DNA of 59,802 nucleotides from Candidatus Hydrogenedentota bacterium (GTDB lineage: Bacteria > Hydrogenedentota > Hydrogenedentia > Hydrogenedentales > CAITNO01), in NCBI GenBank assembly GCA_903893795.1, contig CAITNO010000076.1, positions 1-59,802 of the forward strand. The letters run 5' to 3'. A model generated the notes under the pieces. It was not told the origin of the DNA and made no database searches. It saw only the letters and a program-made list of their open reading frames with translations. Shown here piece after piece: positions 16,958-26,623 of this stretch (its first letter is position 1; each line of letters starts with the position of its first letter). The position numbers and the translations under genes were made by a program.

Positions 16958-18652
16958 TCATTCCGGGCTCCGGCGGTTCCTCTCAATATGGTCCTGGATG
17001 GCGCTGTACTTGGGCGCCTGCTCCGGGGCCTGGGTCATGGTTTCCAGGCTGCCCCATCGGCCCCACTTCGTATAATTCAGGCAGTTGAGATAGTGGACAA
17101 ATATGCCCCCGCCCCGTGCCTTCCAGGCATTCAGATAGTCCGCGTAGACTTGGCGCATGCGCGGGTCGCGGTTTGCCTTGTCGAACAGGGCCGATAGGGC
17201 CTCGTTGTTCTCCGCGCCTCCGTGGCCGACCAGGGACTGCCCCCCCTCATAAGCGGCCAGCGCAAGGCCATACTTTCGCGAAAGCGCCGCGTTTGTGTCC
17301 ATCCATGCGCAGACTTCGGGAAGCGAGTTTGTGTTGATGGCGCTGAACAGATCGTCCACCGTCATCCTCTGCGTGGCGGCCTGGTTCTCTGGGTTGCCAA
17401 AGTCGATGCCGATATAGGGCGCAATCGCCAGCACATCGGCCTGTTGGAAGGCCTTCATGTGCGTGATTTCCGCCTCGCCCAGGATCCAACCGGCGGCCTG
17501 GGTGGCCAGCACCCGCTTAAGTCGCTGTGTGCCGCCGAAGACCTCCGAGAATATGCCGAACATTTGCACGCTTCGCCGTGCGGTGTAACAGGCCTGCGCC
17601 GTGCGGGGGGCGGCATCCAGTTTGAGGGCCATCCCCTGCTGTCGCGCATAAGCCGCCTGCTCGAAACTTCCGTTCCACACCTCGTTCGAGTATTCAATAT
17701 AAGCATGAAGATCCGGGGCCAGGCGGTCGCGCACGACCGTGGCGAACCGGCGCAGGTAGTCGTCCGTGGCCAGGTGGGGGAGGCAGAACCAGGGATCGGC
17801 GTGCAGGGTGCCGGCAAGGGCGCACATTACCTCTACAGGCACGCCTTTTTCCGTCCAGCGCGCGTCCCCGGTGGTCGGGCGCTCCTCCCAGTGCTGCTGT
17901 GTGGAATTGTTCGCGCTCATCCAGTCCATGAAACGCAGCACCTTGTAATTCCTGAGCGTCTTTAGAAATGCCGGATGGAACAGTAGCGTCCGGTAGGTCT
18001 TTTCAAAGGGCTCGAAATCGGCGTGGGGGCAGGATGTCGCGTCGGGCCACCACGAAAAGGGGTCCTTGGATGAGCCTCCGCCCGGCATGATCACGCGAAT
18101 GTTGCGGAGGTAATTGGCCGGGTCGGTTTCGGTGATCCACAATTGCCAGCCGCCCTTGGACGCGTCCACTCGGACGACATCACGGCCCGCCGTGCCCGAC
18201 ACTTTTGCCGCCGCCCCCTGATAGCCCAGTGTGCCCGCGCCGTCATAGAGCACCACGTAGTCACCGTTCGGATAGCTTCCCTCCTGCGCCCAGAAAAGCA
18301 GGGTCTTGGCGCACTGACCCGGCAGCAGCGACGTTACCCAGCCGTGGGCATCGAGCGCGAGCGCTCTTGAATCCTGGAAGCTTTCCACCGTGCCCGATAT
18401 CCATGCGCGGGAGGTCTTGAAACAGTCAAGGAAGGCCCATTCAGGACTCCAATCGGAGATTGGGCTGAGATTGGTTCCGACGACGGAACCGTCATTGGCA
18501 TAGCGCGGACCGCTTGCCGCCTTTGGCGCCGTCTGACTGGTGGATGGGGCATCGGCACCAGAAATGCCGCAAAGAAGCACCACGGCAAGCAGGGTCGTCC
18601 ACAGGCCCCGAAACGGTCGGGCTGCGGCATGCCGCGCAAGGATCGTCATCAC
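16958..18652 (-). CDS. Secreted glycoside-hydrolase-like protein
   Basis: A 564-aa exported protein: signal peptide over residues about 1-33 (TTLLAVVLLCGISGADA), then a single long domain beginning at NDGSVVGTNLSPISDW. The conserved EYSNEVWNGSF (Glu324) and AYEGGQSL (Glu469) are spaced like the acid/base after strand 4 and the nucleophile after strand 7 of clan GH-A barrels. Proteins of this kind are often labelled cellulose-binding-domain or fibronectin-containing proteins, without biochemical proof. Its domain is strongly similar to the C-terminal half of the 18836-22447 gene upstream. The start could be the GTG at 18652 (8 nt after GAGGAG) or the ATG at 18649. It may act on the polysaccharide made by the neighbouring genes. 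Confidence 0.75.
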   Translation of the reverse strand: MMTILARHAAARPFRGLWTTLLAVVLLCGISGADAPSTSQTAPKAASGPRYANDGSVVGTNLSPISDWSPEWAFLDCFKTSRAWISGTVESFQDSRALALDAHGWVTSLLPGQCAKTLLFWAQEGSYPNGDYVVLYDGAGTLGYQGAAAKVSGTAGRDVVRVDASKGGWQLWITETDPANYLRNIRVIMPGGGSSKDPFSWWPDATSCPHADFEPFEKTYRTLLFHPAFLKTLRNYKVLRFMDWMSANNSTQQHWEERPTTGDARWTEKGVPVEVMCALAGTLHADPWFCLPHLATDDYLRRFATVVRDRLAPDLHAYIEYSNEVWNGSFEQAAYARQQGMALKLDAAPRTAQACYTARRSVQMFGIFSEVFGGTQRLKRVLATQAAGWILGEAEITHMKAFQQADVLAIAPYIGIDFGNPENQAATQRMTVDDLFSAINTNSLPEVCAWMDTNAALSRKYGLALAAYEGGQSLVGHGGAENNEALSALFDKANRDPRMRQVYADYLNAWKARGGGIFVHYLNCLNYTKWGRWGSLETMTQAPEQAPKYSAIQDHIERNRRSPE

Positions 18653-18770
18653 AGCCGGTACTCCTCATGGTTTCCTGCCCCTTCCAATAAGCGTCCTTGG
18701 GAGCGGTTTATTCCTGCTCCTCTCCTACGGCCCATCCGGCCTGCATCATCTGCTGGGTTGGCCCGGAGGT

Positions 18771-18815
18771 AAAAAAAGAGGAACCCCGTCCTCCACTTTG
18801 GGAGAACGGGGTTCC
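18771..18815 (-). terminator. Strong Rho-independent terminator after the ASH-domain gene
   Basis: GGAACCCCGT (18780-18789) pairs with ACGGGGTTCC (18806-18815). On the minus strand the stem is followed by CTCTTTTTTT. It lies 20-65 bp beyond the stop of the 18836-22447 gene. Confidence 0.9.
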
Positions 18816-18835
18816 CGGTCCGCTGGAAGCGACGC

Positions 18836-21800
18836 TTATCGATTGTTCTCGATGTACTGCTGGAGCGCGGTGTACTTTGGCGCCGTGCCCGGCGCCTGGT
18901 CAAGGCGCTCAAGAGTGCCCCAATAGCCCCACTTGCAGTTGTTCAGGCAGTTGAGGTAGTGGATGAACATGCCGCCGCCATAGGACTTCCATGTGTTCAG
19001 GTAGTTGGTGTAGACCTGAGCCATGCCCGGGTCGCGGTTGGTCGCGTTGTACAGCGCGGTGAGCGTGTCGTTGTTCTCCGTGCCGAAATAGCCCATCAGG
19101 GACTGTCCGCCCTCGTAGGCCACCATTTCCAGCCCGTATTTGGCCGCGAGCTTGGCGTTGGCGTCCATCCAGGTGTAGACCGTGGGCAGTTCGGTGCTGT
19201 TGATGGACGCAAGCAACTGCGCCACCGTCATGTTCTGCGTGGTCGGCGCATTGGCCGGGCTGCCGTACTCCGTGCCGAAATAGGGCGCGATGGCCAGCAC
19301 GTCCGCGTGTTGATAGGCGTTGTTGGATGTCAGCTCCACCTCGCCCAGGTACCATCCGGCGGCCTGCGTGGCGAGCACGCGCTTGAGCCGCGACGTGCCG
19401 CCCAGCACCTGCTCGAATATGGAGAACATCTGGACGCTGCGCAGGCCCGTGAATTTCGACTCGGCGTAGTAGGCGTTTGTGTCAAGCCCGAGCGCCAGTC
19501 CCTGCTGCTGCGCGTACGCGGCCTGGCCGAACTGGCTGTTCCACACCTCATTCGAGTACTCGAGATAGGCGTGAAGATCCGGGGCAAGCTGGTCGCGGAC
19601 CACGGTGGCGAACTGCGTCAGGTAGTCGTCGGTCGCCAGGTGGGGCAGGTTGAACCACGGGTCGGCATGAATCGTGTTCGCAAGGCTGCACATGATCTCC
19701 ACGGGCACGCCCTTCAGGGACCACCGTGCGTCCGCCGGGGTGGGGCGATCCGTCCAGTTCGCCTGTTCGGAGTTGTTGGTGTCCATCCAGTCCATGAAGC
19801 GCAGCACCTTGTAGTTCTTGATGGTGTTCAGGAACATCGGGTGGAAGAACTGCGTCTGGTAGGTCTGCTCAAAGGACTTGTAGTCGCCATTGGGGCAGGT
19901 GGCGGCGCTGGCATACCAGGAGTAGGGGTCTTGCGCGGAGGAACCGCCCGGCATGATGACGCGGATGTTGCGGACGTAGTTGCCGGGGGTGGTCGTGGTA
20001 ATCAGCAAGTGCCAGCCGCCCTGGGAGGCGTCCACATGCACCACATCGCGGCCCGCCGTGCCGGAGACTTTGGTCGCCGAGCCCTGGTACGCCAGGGTGC
20101 CGGAACCGTCGTACAGCACGATGTAGTCGCCGCTGGGAAAGGTGTTCACCTGTCCCCAGAACAGCAGTGACCTTGCCACCTGGCCCGACTGGAGCGAGGT
20201 GGGCCAGTTGTGGGCGTCCACCGGAATCGTTCTGGAGTCCTGGAAGGTGTCGGTCGTGCCGGAGATCCAGTCCCGCGAGGTCTTGAAGCAGTCCACAAAG
20301 GCCCACTCGGGACTCCAGTCAGAAATGGGGCTCAAGTTGGTGCCAGCAACCGAACCGTCATTGGGGTGGCTGGTGGTCGTTCCGCCCGTTGCCGTGGCCG
20401 TTCCGGTCAGCGCCACGGCGACGTTTCCGGACGGGTTGTTGGAGGCGATCGTGAGTGTGCCTGTCCGCGTGCCCGTTGCCGTCGGCTTGCACGCAAGCGA
20501 AACAGTCGCGGTGGCGCCCGCCGCAATTTGCAGCGGCAGGACCGGTGCGGTCAGGGTGAAGTCGGCGACGTTCGCGCCCGACAGCGCCAGGGAAGTGACG
20601 CTCAGGGTCGCGGTGCCCGCATTCTTCAACAGAAGCGCCGCGTCGGCGCACTTCGTGCCCACCACGACACTGGGAAAGGCGACGGCTGTCGGTGACGCCT
20701 GCAACAGCGGCTGCGCCGCCGTGCCGGAGCCCGACCCGGTCAGCGGCAGCACGGTCTTGACCGCCGGGTCATTGGAGGTGACTTCAATCTGGGCATTGGC
20801 CGCCCCGGCGGCCGCCGGCGTGAAGGTCACGGTGAAGCTAACCGATACGCCCGGTGCCAGTGTGTACCAGTCCGCATCGTTTGACGTGAACGCGGCGGCC
20901 TGGGCGCCGGTGATCTGGATGCTGCTGGTCTGCAGGGTCTGTGTGCCGGTGCTCAGGATGGTGAAAGTTTTCGAGGCGCTTTGCCCAATGGCAACGGCAC
21001 CAAAATCAAGGGACGCGGGCGAAAGCTGTGCCTTGGGTGCGGCTGCCGCCGTGCCCTGGCCCGCAAGGGGCACCGTCACGGTGCCTGCGGGGTTGTTGGA
21101 CCCGACGGTGAGGGTGGCGGTGCGCGCGCCCGTGGCGGTCGGCTTGCACAGCACGGAAACATTCGCGGACGCACCCGCCGCGATTTGCAGCGGCAGCGTG
21201 GCCGGAGACAGGATGAAATCGCCCACGTTGACGCCGGTCAGGCAGAGTGAGGTGACCGTGAGCGCAGCGGTGCCGGTGTTGCCCAACTGCACGGTGGAGA
21301 CCGCGCTGGTCGCGCCCACAGTGACATTGCCGAAAGTGACGGAGGTCGGCGACACGGTCAGGTTCGGGGCGATGCCCTGGCCCGTGAGGGGCACCGTCAC
21401 GGTGCCTCCGGGATTGTTGGAGCCAATGGCAAGGGTGGCGCTGCGCGCGCCCGCCGCGGTCGGCTTGCAGGCCAGGGACAGGCTTGCAGAGGCACCTGCG
21501 GCAATTTGCAGCGGCAGCGGGTTTGCGGAGAGGACGAAATCCCCGATGTTTGCACCGGCCAGTGTCAGTGAACTGACGCTGAGGGCGGCGGTGCCGGTGT
21601 TGCTCAACGTCACGGTCGAAGCCGCACTGGACGTGCCCACGGCGATATTGCCGAAGGAAAGAGATGCAGGCGAGACGCTCAGATTCGGGGCAGTCCCCTG
21701 GCCCGTGAGGGCCACGGACACGGTGCCGCCGGGGTTGTTGGAGCCGATGGCGAGGGTGGCGCTGCGCGCGCCTGCGGCGGTCGGTTTGCACGTCAGGGAA

Positions 21801-22447
21801 ACATTCGCGGACGCGCCCGCTGCGATTTGCAGCGGCAGCGTGGTGGCGGCCAGGAGGAAGTCGCCCGCGTTTGCACCGGCCAGTGTCAGTGAACTGACGC
21901 TGAGGGCGGCCGTGCCGGTGTTGCTGAGTTTCACGGTCGAGGCCGCGCTGGCCGCGCCCACGGCGACATTGCCGAAGGACAGGGAGGCCGGTGAGACGCC
22001 CAGGTTCGGGGCGGCAGCGGTGGTCTGGCCGGTCAGGGCAATGCCCACGGTCCCCCGGGGATCATCCGAGGTGACCATGAATGAGGCGGCGGCCTTGCCC
22101 GCAACGGTCGGCTTGTAGGTCACCGTAATCGTGACAGGCCGACCCGGGTTCAGCGTGTACCAGTCCTGATCGTTCGAGGTAAACTGGCCCGCCTGCACGC
22201 CTGTGATTTTGATCAGGCTGGTGTGAAGCGCGGTCGTGCCGTTGACACCAAGCACCACACAGGCGCTTGCCGTCTTGCCGACCGCCACGGTGCCAAAGTT
22301 GACACTCGACGGTGATATGGTTAAGGCGCTTTGCGTGGCCGCGCAGGCCGGGAGGCCGGCGGCGAAAAGGAAAAGAACCACGGCCGTGGCAAGCAGGGTG
22401 CGCCACAGGGGAATAGGGTGGTTGATTGAAACTGTTCTGTTCAGCAT
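18836..22447 (-). CDS. Secreted ASH-repeat protein with a glycoside-hydrolase-like domain
   Basis: A 1,203-aa exported protein. A signal peptide (residues about 1-36, hydrophobic LLATAVVLFLFAAG, cleavage near ACA-AT) is followed by about six choice-of-anchor-D/ASH immunoglobulin-like repeats of roughly 100 aa. These are recognised by LSFGNVAVG, NTGTAALSVSSLTLAG and LPLQIAAGA. The last 520 residues (from HPNDGSVAGTNLSPISDW) are a paralogue of the complete 16958-18652 protein, again with EYSNEVWN and AYEGGQSL glutamates. The ATG at 22447 has GGAG 7 nt upstream. The ASH repeats probably act as a stalk that presents the catalytic-like domain. The substrate is unknown. The terminator at 18771-18815 separates it from the next gene. 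Confidence 0.8.
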   Translation of the reverse strand: MLNRTVSINHPIPLWRTLLATAVVLFLFAAGLPACAATQSALTISPSSVNFGTVAVGKTASACVVLGVNGTTALHTSLIKITGVQAGQFTSNDQDWYTLNPGRPVTITVTYKPTVAGKAAASFMVTSDDPRGTVGIALTGQTTAAAPNLGVSPASLSFGNVAVGAASAASTVKLSNTGTAALSVSSLTLAGANAGDFLLAATTLPLQIAAGASANVSLTCKPTAAGARSATLAIGSNNPGGTVSVALTGQGTAPNLSVSPASLSFGNIAVGTSSAASTVTLSNTGTAALSVSSLTLAGANIGDFVLSANPLPLQIAAGASASLSLACKPTAAGARSATLAIGSNNPGGTVTVPLTGQGIAPNLTVSPTSVTFGNVTVGATSAVSTVQLGNTGTAALTVTSLCLTGVNVGDFILSPATLPLQIAAGASANVSVLCKPTATGARTATLTVGSNNPAGTVTVPLAGQGTAAAAPKAQLSPASLDFGAVAIGQSASKTFTILSTGTQTLQTSSIQITGAQAAAFTSNDADWYTLAPGVSVSFTVTFTPAAAGAANAQIEVTSNDPAVKTVLPLTGSGSGTAAQPLLQASPTAVAFPSVVVGTKCADAALLLKNAGTATLSVTSLALSGANVADFTLTAPVLPLQIAAGATATVSLACKPTATGTRTGTLTIASNNPSGNVAVALTGTATATGGTTTSHPNDGSVAGTNLSPISDWSPEWAFVDCFKTSRDWISGTTDTFQDSRTIPVDAHNWPTSLQSGQVARSLLFWGQVNTFPSGDYIVLYDGSGTLAYQGSATKVSGTAGRDVVHVDASQGGWHLLITTTTPGNYVRNIRVIMPGGSSAQDPYSWYASAATCPNGDYKSFEQTYQTQFFHPMFLNTIKNYKVLRFMDWMDTNNSEQANWTDRPTPADARWSLKGVPVEIMCSLANTIHADPWFNLPHLATDDYLTQFATVVRDQLAPDLHAYLEYSNEVWNSQFGQAAYAQQQGLALGLDTNAYYAESKFTGLRSVQMFSIFEQVLGGTSRLKRVLATQAAGWYLGEVELTSNNAYQHADVLAIAPYFGTEYGSPANAPTTQNMTVAQLLASINSTELPTVYTWMDANAKLAAKYGLEMVAYEGGQSLMGYFGTENNDTLTALYNATNRDPGMAQVYTNYLNTWKSYGGGMFIHYLNCLNNCKWGYWGTLERLDQAPGTAPKYTALQQYIENNR
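20390..22330 (-). repeat. Tandem ASH-domain repeats within the gene
   Basis: About six direct repeats of roughly 300 bp. The units around 21060-22000 are very similar at DNA level, for instance in the segment coding for LPLQIAAGASANVSL, which points to recent internal duplication. Confidence 0.75.
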
Positions 22448-22495
22448 ATGGAGACTCCATGGTGGGTTCTTGAACGACAGATGCTCCTCGGAAGA

Positions 22496-22580
22496 GTCTC
22501 ATCCCGCAAAACGTAGGTGGATGCGAGTCACGCGTTTTGCGAAGGCGGGCGATACTGCCCGCAGCCGGTAACTGCGGGAA
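22496..22580 (+). repeat. Dispersed two-hairpin element, copy A
   Basis: Core GTGGATGCGAGTCACGC is flanked by CGCAAAACG (22505-22513) and CGTTTTGCG (22533-22541), a perfect 9-bp stem. A second hairpin follows, CCCGCAG/CTGCGGG, with loop CCGGTAA (22558-22578). Copies B and C share the core and the arrangement. Confidence 0.75.
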
Positions 22581-23133
22581 GTACATTTGTGAACTGGGGA
22601 TTAAACTGTTGCAGTGTGCCGTGGGGATGGCGGAACTTGCCTGTGACCTTTGCTATGCTGGCGACGTCTGCCTCCCATCTTTCAGCGCACTAGCTGTCGG
22701 TGATGGGAGTGCTGCCCTTGAAGCGGTGGCTGTTCCAAGACCCCAAATTTCCATGCCATGGGGAAGGGCTGCGGCCCGTGGGCGAATACATGTCCAATGT
22801 CTCACACTGACGCAGTGCTTTACAGGAGGTCAATCCCTTTCTTCCGTTCCACTTAGGGTGGAGGCGCAGTCTGGACCCGTCAAAAACGGACACCCTTTGG
22901 ACTGTGCCTGTGTGCCTGTATATCCTATTTAACCCGTTTGACAACAATGGGTTGTGACCATACGGGGCAGTCGGCATGGATTTTGCCTGATGCAGGGAAG
23001 AGAAAAGCACACCCTGATGGGCGGGACCAACATTAGCGCGTTGGAGCTTGCGTGACAGGGGTGGCGATGGAGTATTTGACCACATAGTGAAACTCCTCAG
23101 AGTCAGCAACAAGGCACACTGACAGTGCAACGA

Positions 23134-23225
23134 GTCTCACTTCGCAGAGCGTCGGTGGATGCGAGTCACGCACTTTGCGAAGGCGGGCGGCCTGCGCGAA
23201 GCCAAAAGCTTCGGACAGGCCTGTA
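23134..23225 (+). repeat. Dispersed two-hairpin element, copy B
   Basis: The same TCTCAC-TTCGCA lead and GGTGGATGCGAGTCACGC core as the other copies, with an imperfect first stem (CGCAGAGCG against CACTTTGCG). A second hairpin, GGCCTG...CAGGCC, has an inner CGAAGC/GCTTCG stem. It lies about 260 nt upstream of the hexapeptide acetyltransferase gene. Confidence 0.75.
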
Positions 23226-23488
23226 TAAACTATATTTCTGCATCGGCGCGGAGCGCAGGATTGCAGGTTTTCCGGTGGCGGATTAGACAGGACATTTTGC
23301 GCAGGCAGGAAGGTTTATTGGGCCTGACCGACTTTGCGCACATCAATTATACACGAGAATTGGGAAAAGTCCAGTCGTGAATGCTTTTTTGTGCCATCAA
23401 TGCCGTTCTTTATTCCCGAATCATCCCGCTTCTTTCAACAGAGCGGCATTCTTGGGGGAAACGGCGTGTGTCGGCGGAAGGAGGCAGA

Positions 23489-24007
23489 ATGACTGAGTAT
23501 GCTCAAATCAGTGCGACCGTGCCGGACTGGAAACGCGAGGCGCTGCTGCGGTGGTGGGACCCGGGACGGCAGTTGCTGCGCTGCATAAGACGCTATCAAT
23601 ACTGGCGCTCGAAAGGGGGGGGGCTCTGCACGTTACCCCGCAAATACCAGGTGCTGATGCACCATTTCTGGAGCGCCGTGTCGGGCGCCGATATCCCACT
23701 CAACTCCCATGTCGGCGGGGGCTTGGAACTGCCCCACCCCAATGGTGTTGTCATCCATCCCGAGGCGCTGATCGGACCCAACTGCATCATCTTTCAGCAG
23801 GTGACGGTTGGGACGCGCGAAGGTGGTCCCCAGGTGCCGTGCATCGGCGGTGAAGTGTCCATCGGGGCGGGAGCCAAACTGCTCGGGGGGATACGGATAG
23901 GGGATCATGCCCGCATCGGGGCCAATGCCGTGGTGCTGTGCGATGTGCCCGACCACGCCGTCGCCGTGGGAATCCCGGCCAGAATCATCCAGCCTCGCGA
24001 AGGCTGA
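23489..24007 (+). CDS. CysE-like hexapeptide acetyltransferase
   Basis: A 172-aa acyltransferase with a left-handed beta-helix. The second half shows hexapeptide repeats (IHPEALIGPNCIIFQQVTVG, then IGGEVSIGAGAKLLGGIRIG, ending VPDHAVAVGIPARII) with the HPNG and loop features of serine O-acetyltransferase. It is much shorter than housekeeping CysE (about 270 aa) and lacks its N-terminal helical domain, which fits the sugar- or serine-acetylating variants found in polysaccharide loci. The ATG at 23489 is preceded by GGAAGGAGG at ideal spacing. It converges on the rhamnose operon with 21 bp between stops. Whether it acetylates serine or a sugar is open. Confidence 0.85.
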   Translation: MTEYAQISATVPDWKREALLRWWDPGRQLLRCIRRYQYWRSKGGGLCTLPRKYQVLMHHFWSAVSGADIPLNSHVGGGLELPHPNGVVIHPEALIGPNCIIFQQVTVGTREGGPQVPCIGGEVSIGAGAKLLGGIRIGDHARIGANAVVLCDVPDHAVAVGIPARIIQPREG

Positions 24008-24028
24008 ACAGGTCCGTTGCTCCGGCGG

Positions 24029-25030
24029 CTATTTGCGATCCCCGTACTGGCGCTGATAATACTCGCGGAATTCACCCGACTTGATGGGGCGCCACCACCA
24101 CTCGTTCTCCTGGTACCACCGCACCGTGGCGTTGACGCCGTCATCCCAGGCGGTCTTCGGCACCCAGCCAAGCGCATGCAGCTTTGAACCGTCGATGGAG
24201 TATCGCAGGTCATGGCCAATGCGGTCGGCCACGGGCCTGACCAAGTCCTCGCCCCGGCCCGTCAGTTCCAGAATGCGCCGGGTCAGTTCAATGTTTTTGC
24301 GCTCGTTCCCGCCGGGAACGTTGTATGCGTGGCCTGGTGTGCCGTGCCGCAGCGCGCAGTCGATGCCCGCGCAGTGGTCGTCCACGTACAGCCAGTCGCG
24401 CACATTGCGGCCGTCGCCATAGAGCGGCAGCGGCTCGCTGTCTATGGCGTTGGTCACGAAGAGCGGCAGCACTTTCTCGGGGTACTGGAAAGGGCCGTAG
24501 GTGTTGGAGCCGCGCGTGATGACCACCGGCAGGCCGTAGGTCTCGAAGTAGGCCGTGCCGAACAGCTCACTGCCCGCCTTGCTGGCCGCATAGGGATTGC
24601 GCGGATGGAGCGGGTCGCTCTCCTTGAAGGAGCCGTCCTCCCGGCTGCCGTAAACTTCGTCTGTGGAGACCAGCAACACGCGTCCCACCTTCAGCTTGAG
24701 CGCCTGCGCCAAAAGGGTGTTGACCCCCTCCACATTTGTGCGGATGAAGTCCGACGCGCCCATGATGCTCCTGTCCACGTGGCTCTCGGCGGCAAAGTTC
24801 ACCACGGCGTCGCAGTCGGCCATCGCCGTGCCGAGCGTCTCCCCGTCGGCGATGTCGCCCTGTACAAAAGTGTGCCGCGCCGGATCCGCGCCGCGCAGAT
24901 TGTTCAGATTGCCCGCGTAGGTAAGCTTGTCATAAGTGACCACGTGGGTGTCCGGATAATCGCGCAGCGTGTTGCGCACAAAGGCCGAGCCGATGAACCC
25001 CGCTCCGCCGGTGACCAGTATTCTTTTCAT
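24029..25030 (-). CDS. rfbB: dTDP-glucose 4,6-dehydratase
   Basis: A 333-aa short-chain dehydrogenase that converts dTDP-glucose to dTDP-4-keto-6-deoxyglucose, the second step to dTDP-L-rhamnose. It shows the NAD-binding TGGAGFIGS, the catalytic VSTDEVYGS, and the YAASK (YxxxK) motif, then SNTYGPFQYPEKVLPLF typical of RmlB. It is the last gene of the operon, and its ATG overlaps the stop of rfbD as ATGA. Normal length for the family. Confidence 0.96.
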   Translation of the reverse strand: MKRILVTGGAGFIGSAFVRNTLRDYPDTHVVTYDKLTYAGNLNNLRGADPARHTFVQGDIADGETLGTAMADCDAVVNFAAESHVDRSIMGASDFIRTNVEGVNTLLAQALKLKVGRVLLVSTDEVYGSREDGSFKESDPLHPRNPYAASKAGSELFGTAYFETYGLPVVITRGSNTYGPFQYPEKVLPLFVTNAIDSEPLPLYGDGRNVRDWLYVDDHCAGIDCALRHGTPGHAYNVPGGNERKNIELTRRILELTGRGEDLVRPVADRIGHDLRYSIDGSKLHALGWVPKTAWDDGVNATVRWYQENEWWWRPIKSGEFREYYQRQYGDRK

Positions 25031-25884
25031 GCGTGTTTCTCCCGCCGTTCAATGTAATGCGCCAGCGCATCCCGCCAGGTTCGCGGTGTGCGGCCGGTGG
25101 CTTTGGTGTATTTTTCCGTCGACAGCACGGCGCGCGCGGGCCGCCGCGCCGCCGTGGGAAATTCGGCCGCGGGGCAGGGGTGCACCGGTATGCTGATCCC
25201 GGCCAGTTCGAGCGCCGCCCGCGCAAATTCAAAACGTGAACAGGACCCGCCGTTGACAAAGTGATAGGTGCCCGGCGGGGCTGTCCCGCAGAGTGCCAGG
25301 GTGGCCTCGGCAAGGTCCAGCGTGTGCGTGGGGCTTCCAACCTCATCGGAGACCACCCGCAGTTCAGGCCGCGTTTTGGCCGCCGCCAGAATCTTCTCCA
25401 CAAAGTTGTTGCCGCCGGGCCCGTAGAGCCAGGCCGTTCGGATGATGTGGTGTTTCGGATTCTCTGACCGGGTGGCCGATTCGCCCAGGAGCTTGGTTCT
25501 CCCGTACATGCTCAGCGGCACCAGGTCAGGAAAGGCAGCCTCCTCGGTGTAGGGTGTGTCACTCGTTCCGTCGAACACAAAATCGGTCGAGTAATAGATC
25601 ACCCCGGCGCCGATGGCCGCCGCGGCGGCTGCCGCATGGCCGGCCCCGGCCGCATTGCTCCGCAGCGCAAGTTCGGGCTCCGATTCGGCCCGCTCCACGT
25701 CGGTGTAGGCCGCGGCGTTGATTACCAGTTCGGCCCGCGCGGCGGCCACCGCCTCAAACACCCGGCGGCGGTCCGTGATGTCCAATTCAGGCAGGTCGCA
25801 GCCCGTCACCTGGTGCTTAGCGCCAAGGCGGCCTTCCAGTTCGCGCCCAAGCTGGCCCCGAACGCCCAAAATAAGAACGCGCAT
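25027..25884 (-). CDS. rfbD: dTDP-4-dehydrorhamnose reductase
   Basis: A 285-aa NAD(P)H-dependent reductase that performs the last step of dTDP-L-rhamnose synthesis. The N-terminus MRVLILGVRGQLGRELE is the nucleotide-binding fold. STDFVFDG and the YGRTKLLGE (YxxxK) segment are characteristic of RmlD. The ATG at 25884 is chosen because GAGGAG stands 9 nt upstream; a TTG at 25893 lies too close to that site. It overlaps rfbB by 4 nt. Confidence 0.95.
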   Translation of the reverse strand: MRVLILGVRGQLGRELEGRLGAKHQVTGCDLPELDITDRRRVFEAVAAARAELVINAAAYTDVERAESEPELALRSNAAGAGHAAAAAAAIGAGVIYYSTDFVFDGTSDTPYTEEAAFPDLVPLSMYGRTKLLGESATRSENPKHHIIRTAWLYGPGGNNFVEKILAAAKTRPELRVVSDEVGSPTHTLDLAEATLALCGTAPPGTYHFVNGGSCSRFEFARAALELAGISIPVHPCPAAEFPTAARRPARAVLSTEKYTKATGRTPRTWRDALAHYIERREKHA

Positions 25885-25947
25885 TATCGGCAACTCCTCA
25901 ATTCACCGCCCCTTCGCATGTCAGCACGGTTGCCCCATGATCATTCA

Positions 25948-26511
25948 TCATGCAGTGGCGTGTTCGGGTTCCCACAAACGGTGGGCCAGCTCCGTCAGCG
26001 AAGGGGCACTGCGATCCCGGTCGGACAGGAGCGGATTGGACAGGGGCCAGGGAATGCCGAACTCCGGCTCGTTCCATGCGATGGAAAACTCGTCGTCGGG
26101 GCGGTAGAAGTCGGTGCATTTGTACTCAATCTGCGCAACGCCGCTCAACACGCAAAAGCCATGGGCAAATCCGGGCGGAACGAAGAACTGCCGGAAATTG
26201 TCGGCCGATAGCCGGACGGACACATGGCGGCTGAAAGTCGGGGAACCGCGGCGGACATCCACGGCCACATCGAAAATCTCCCCTTCAATCACCCGGATGA
26301 GTTTGCCCTGCGGATGCTGGAACTGGCCGTGAAGTCCGCGCAGGGTGTTCTTCACGGACTTGGATTGGTTGTCCTGCACAAAGACCGCATCGATGCCGCC
26401 CTTGCGGTATTTGTCGGCATGGTAGGACTCGACGAAAAAGCCGCGGGCGTCGCGGTGAACATCGGGCTCTATGATGATTGGGCCCTTGATGTCGGTGGTT
26501 AGGAAATACAT
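25948..26511 (-). CDS. rfbC: dTDP-4-dehydrorhamnose 3,5-epimerase
   Basis: A 187-aa cupin-fold epimerase for the third step of dTDP-L-rhamnose synthesis. The catalytic His is in NTLRGLHGQ, the conserved [10 protein letters not shown] lines the cupin barrel, and DVRRGSPTF is typical of RmlC. The ATG at 26511 has GGAG about 10 nt upstream; a TTG two codons earlier is less likely. It sits between rfbA and rfbD, each about 60-110 bp apart. Confidence 0.95.
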   Translation of the reverse strand: MYFLTTDIKGPIIIEPDVHRDARGFFVESYHADKYRKGGIDAVFVQDNQSKSVKNTLRGLHGQFQHPQGKLIRVIEGEIFDVAVDVRRGSPTFSRHVSVRLSADNFRQFFVPPGFAHGFCVLSGVAQIEYKCTDFYRPDDEFSIAWNEPEFGIPWPLSNPLLSDRDRSAPSLTELAHRLWEPEHATA

Positions 26512-26623
26512 GGCCAAAAAGCTCCAAGAGTTAAAGTGTCAGACAGTGGCCGTCCGGGAGCCCCTAAGGGAACGGCCCAAACGTGCGTCCGTGCAAAGAG
26601 CGGCGGTGTCGTCGTGATCCGGG

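Larger units (their letters stand above)
22448..23488. other. 1-kb intergenic region with two copies of a structured repeat
   Basis: No supported gene on either strand; the open frame at 22690-23130 has no recognisable features. The stretch holds repeat copies at 22496-22580 and 23134-23225 in the same orientation, and must contain the divergent promoters of the flanking genes. Confidence 0.6.

Noticed and set aside
22496..23225. Integron attC site or CRISPR
   Set aside because: The two-hairpin elements lack the GTTRRRY/RYYYAAC ends of attC and are not regularly spaced with unique spacers; no integrase or cas gene is present.
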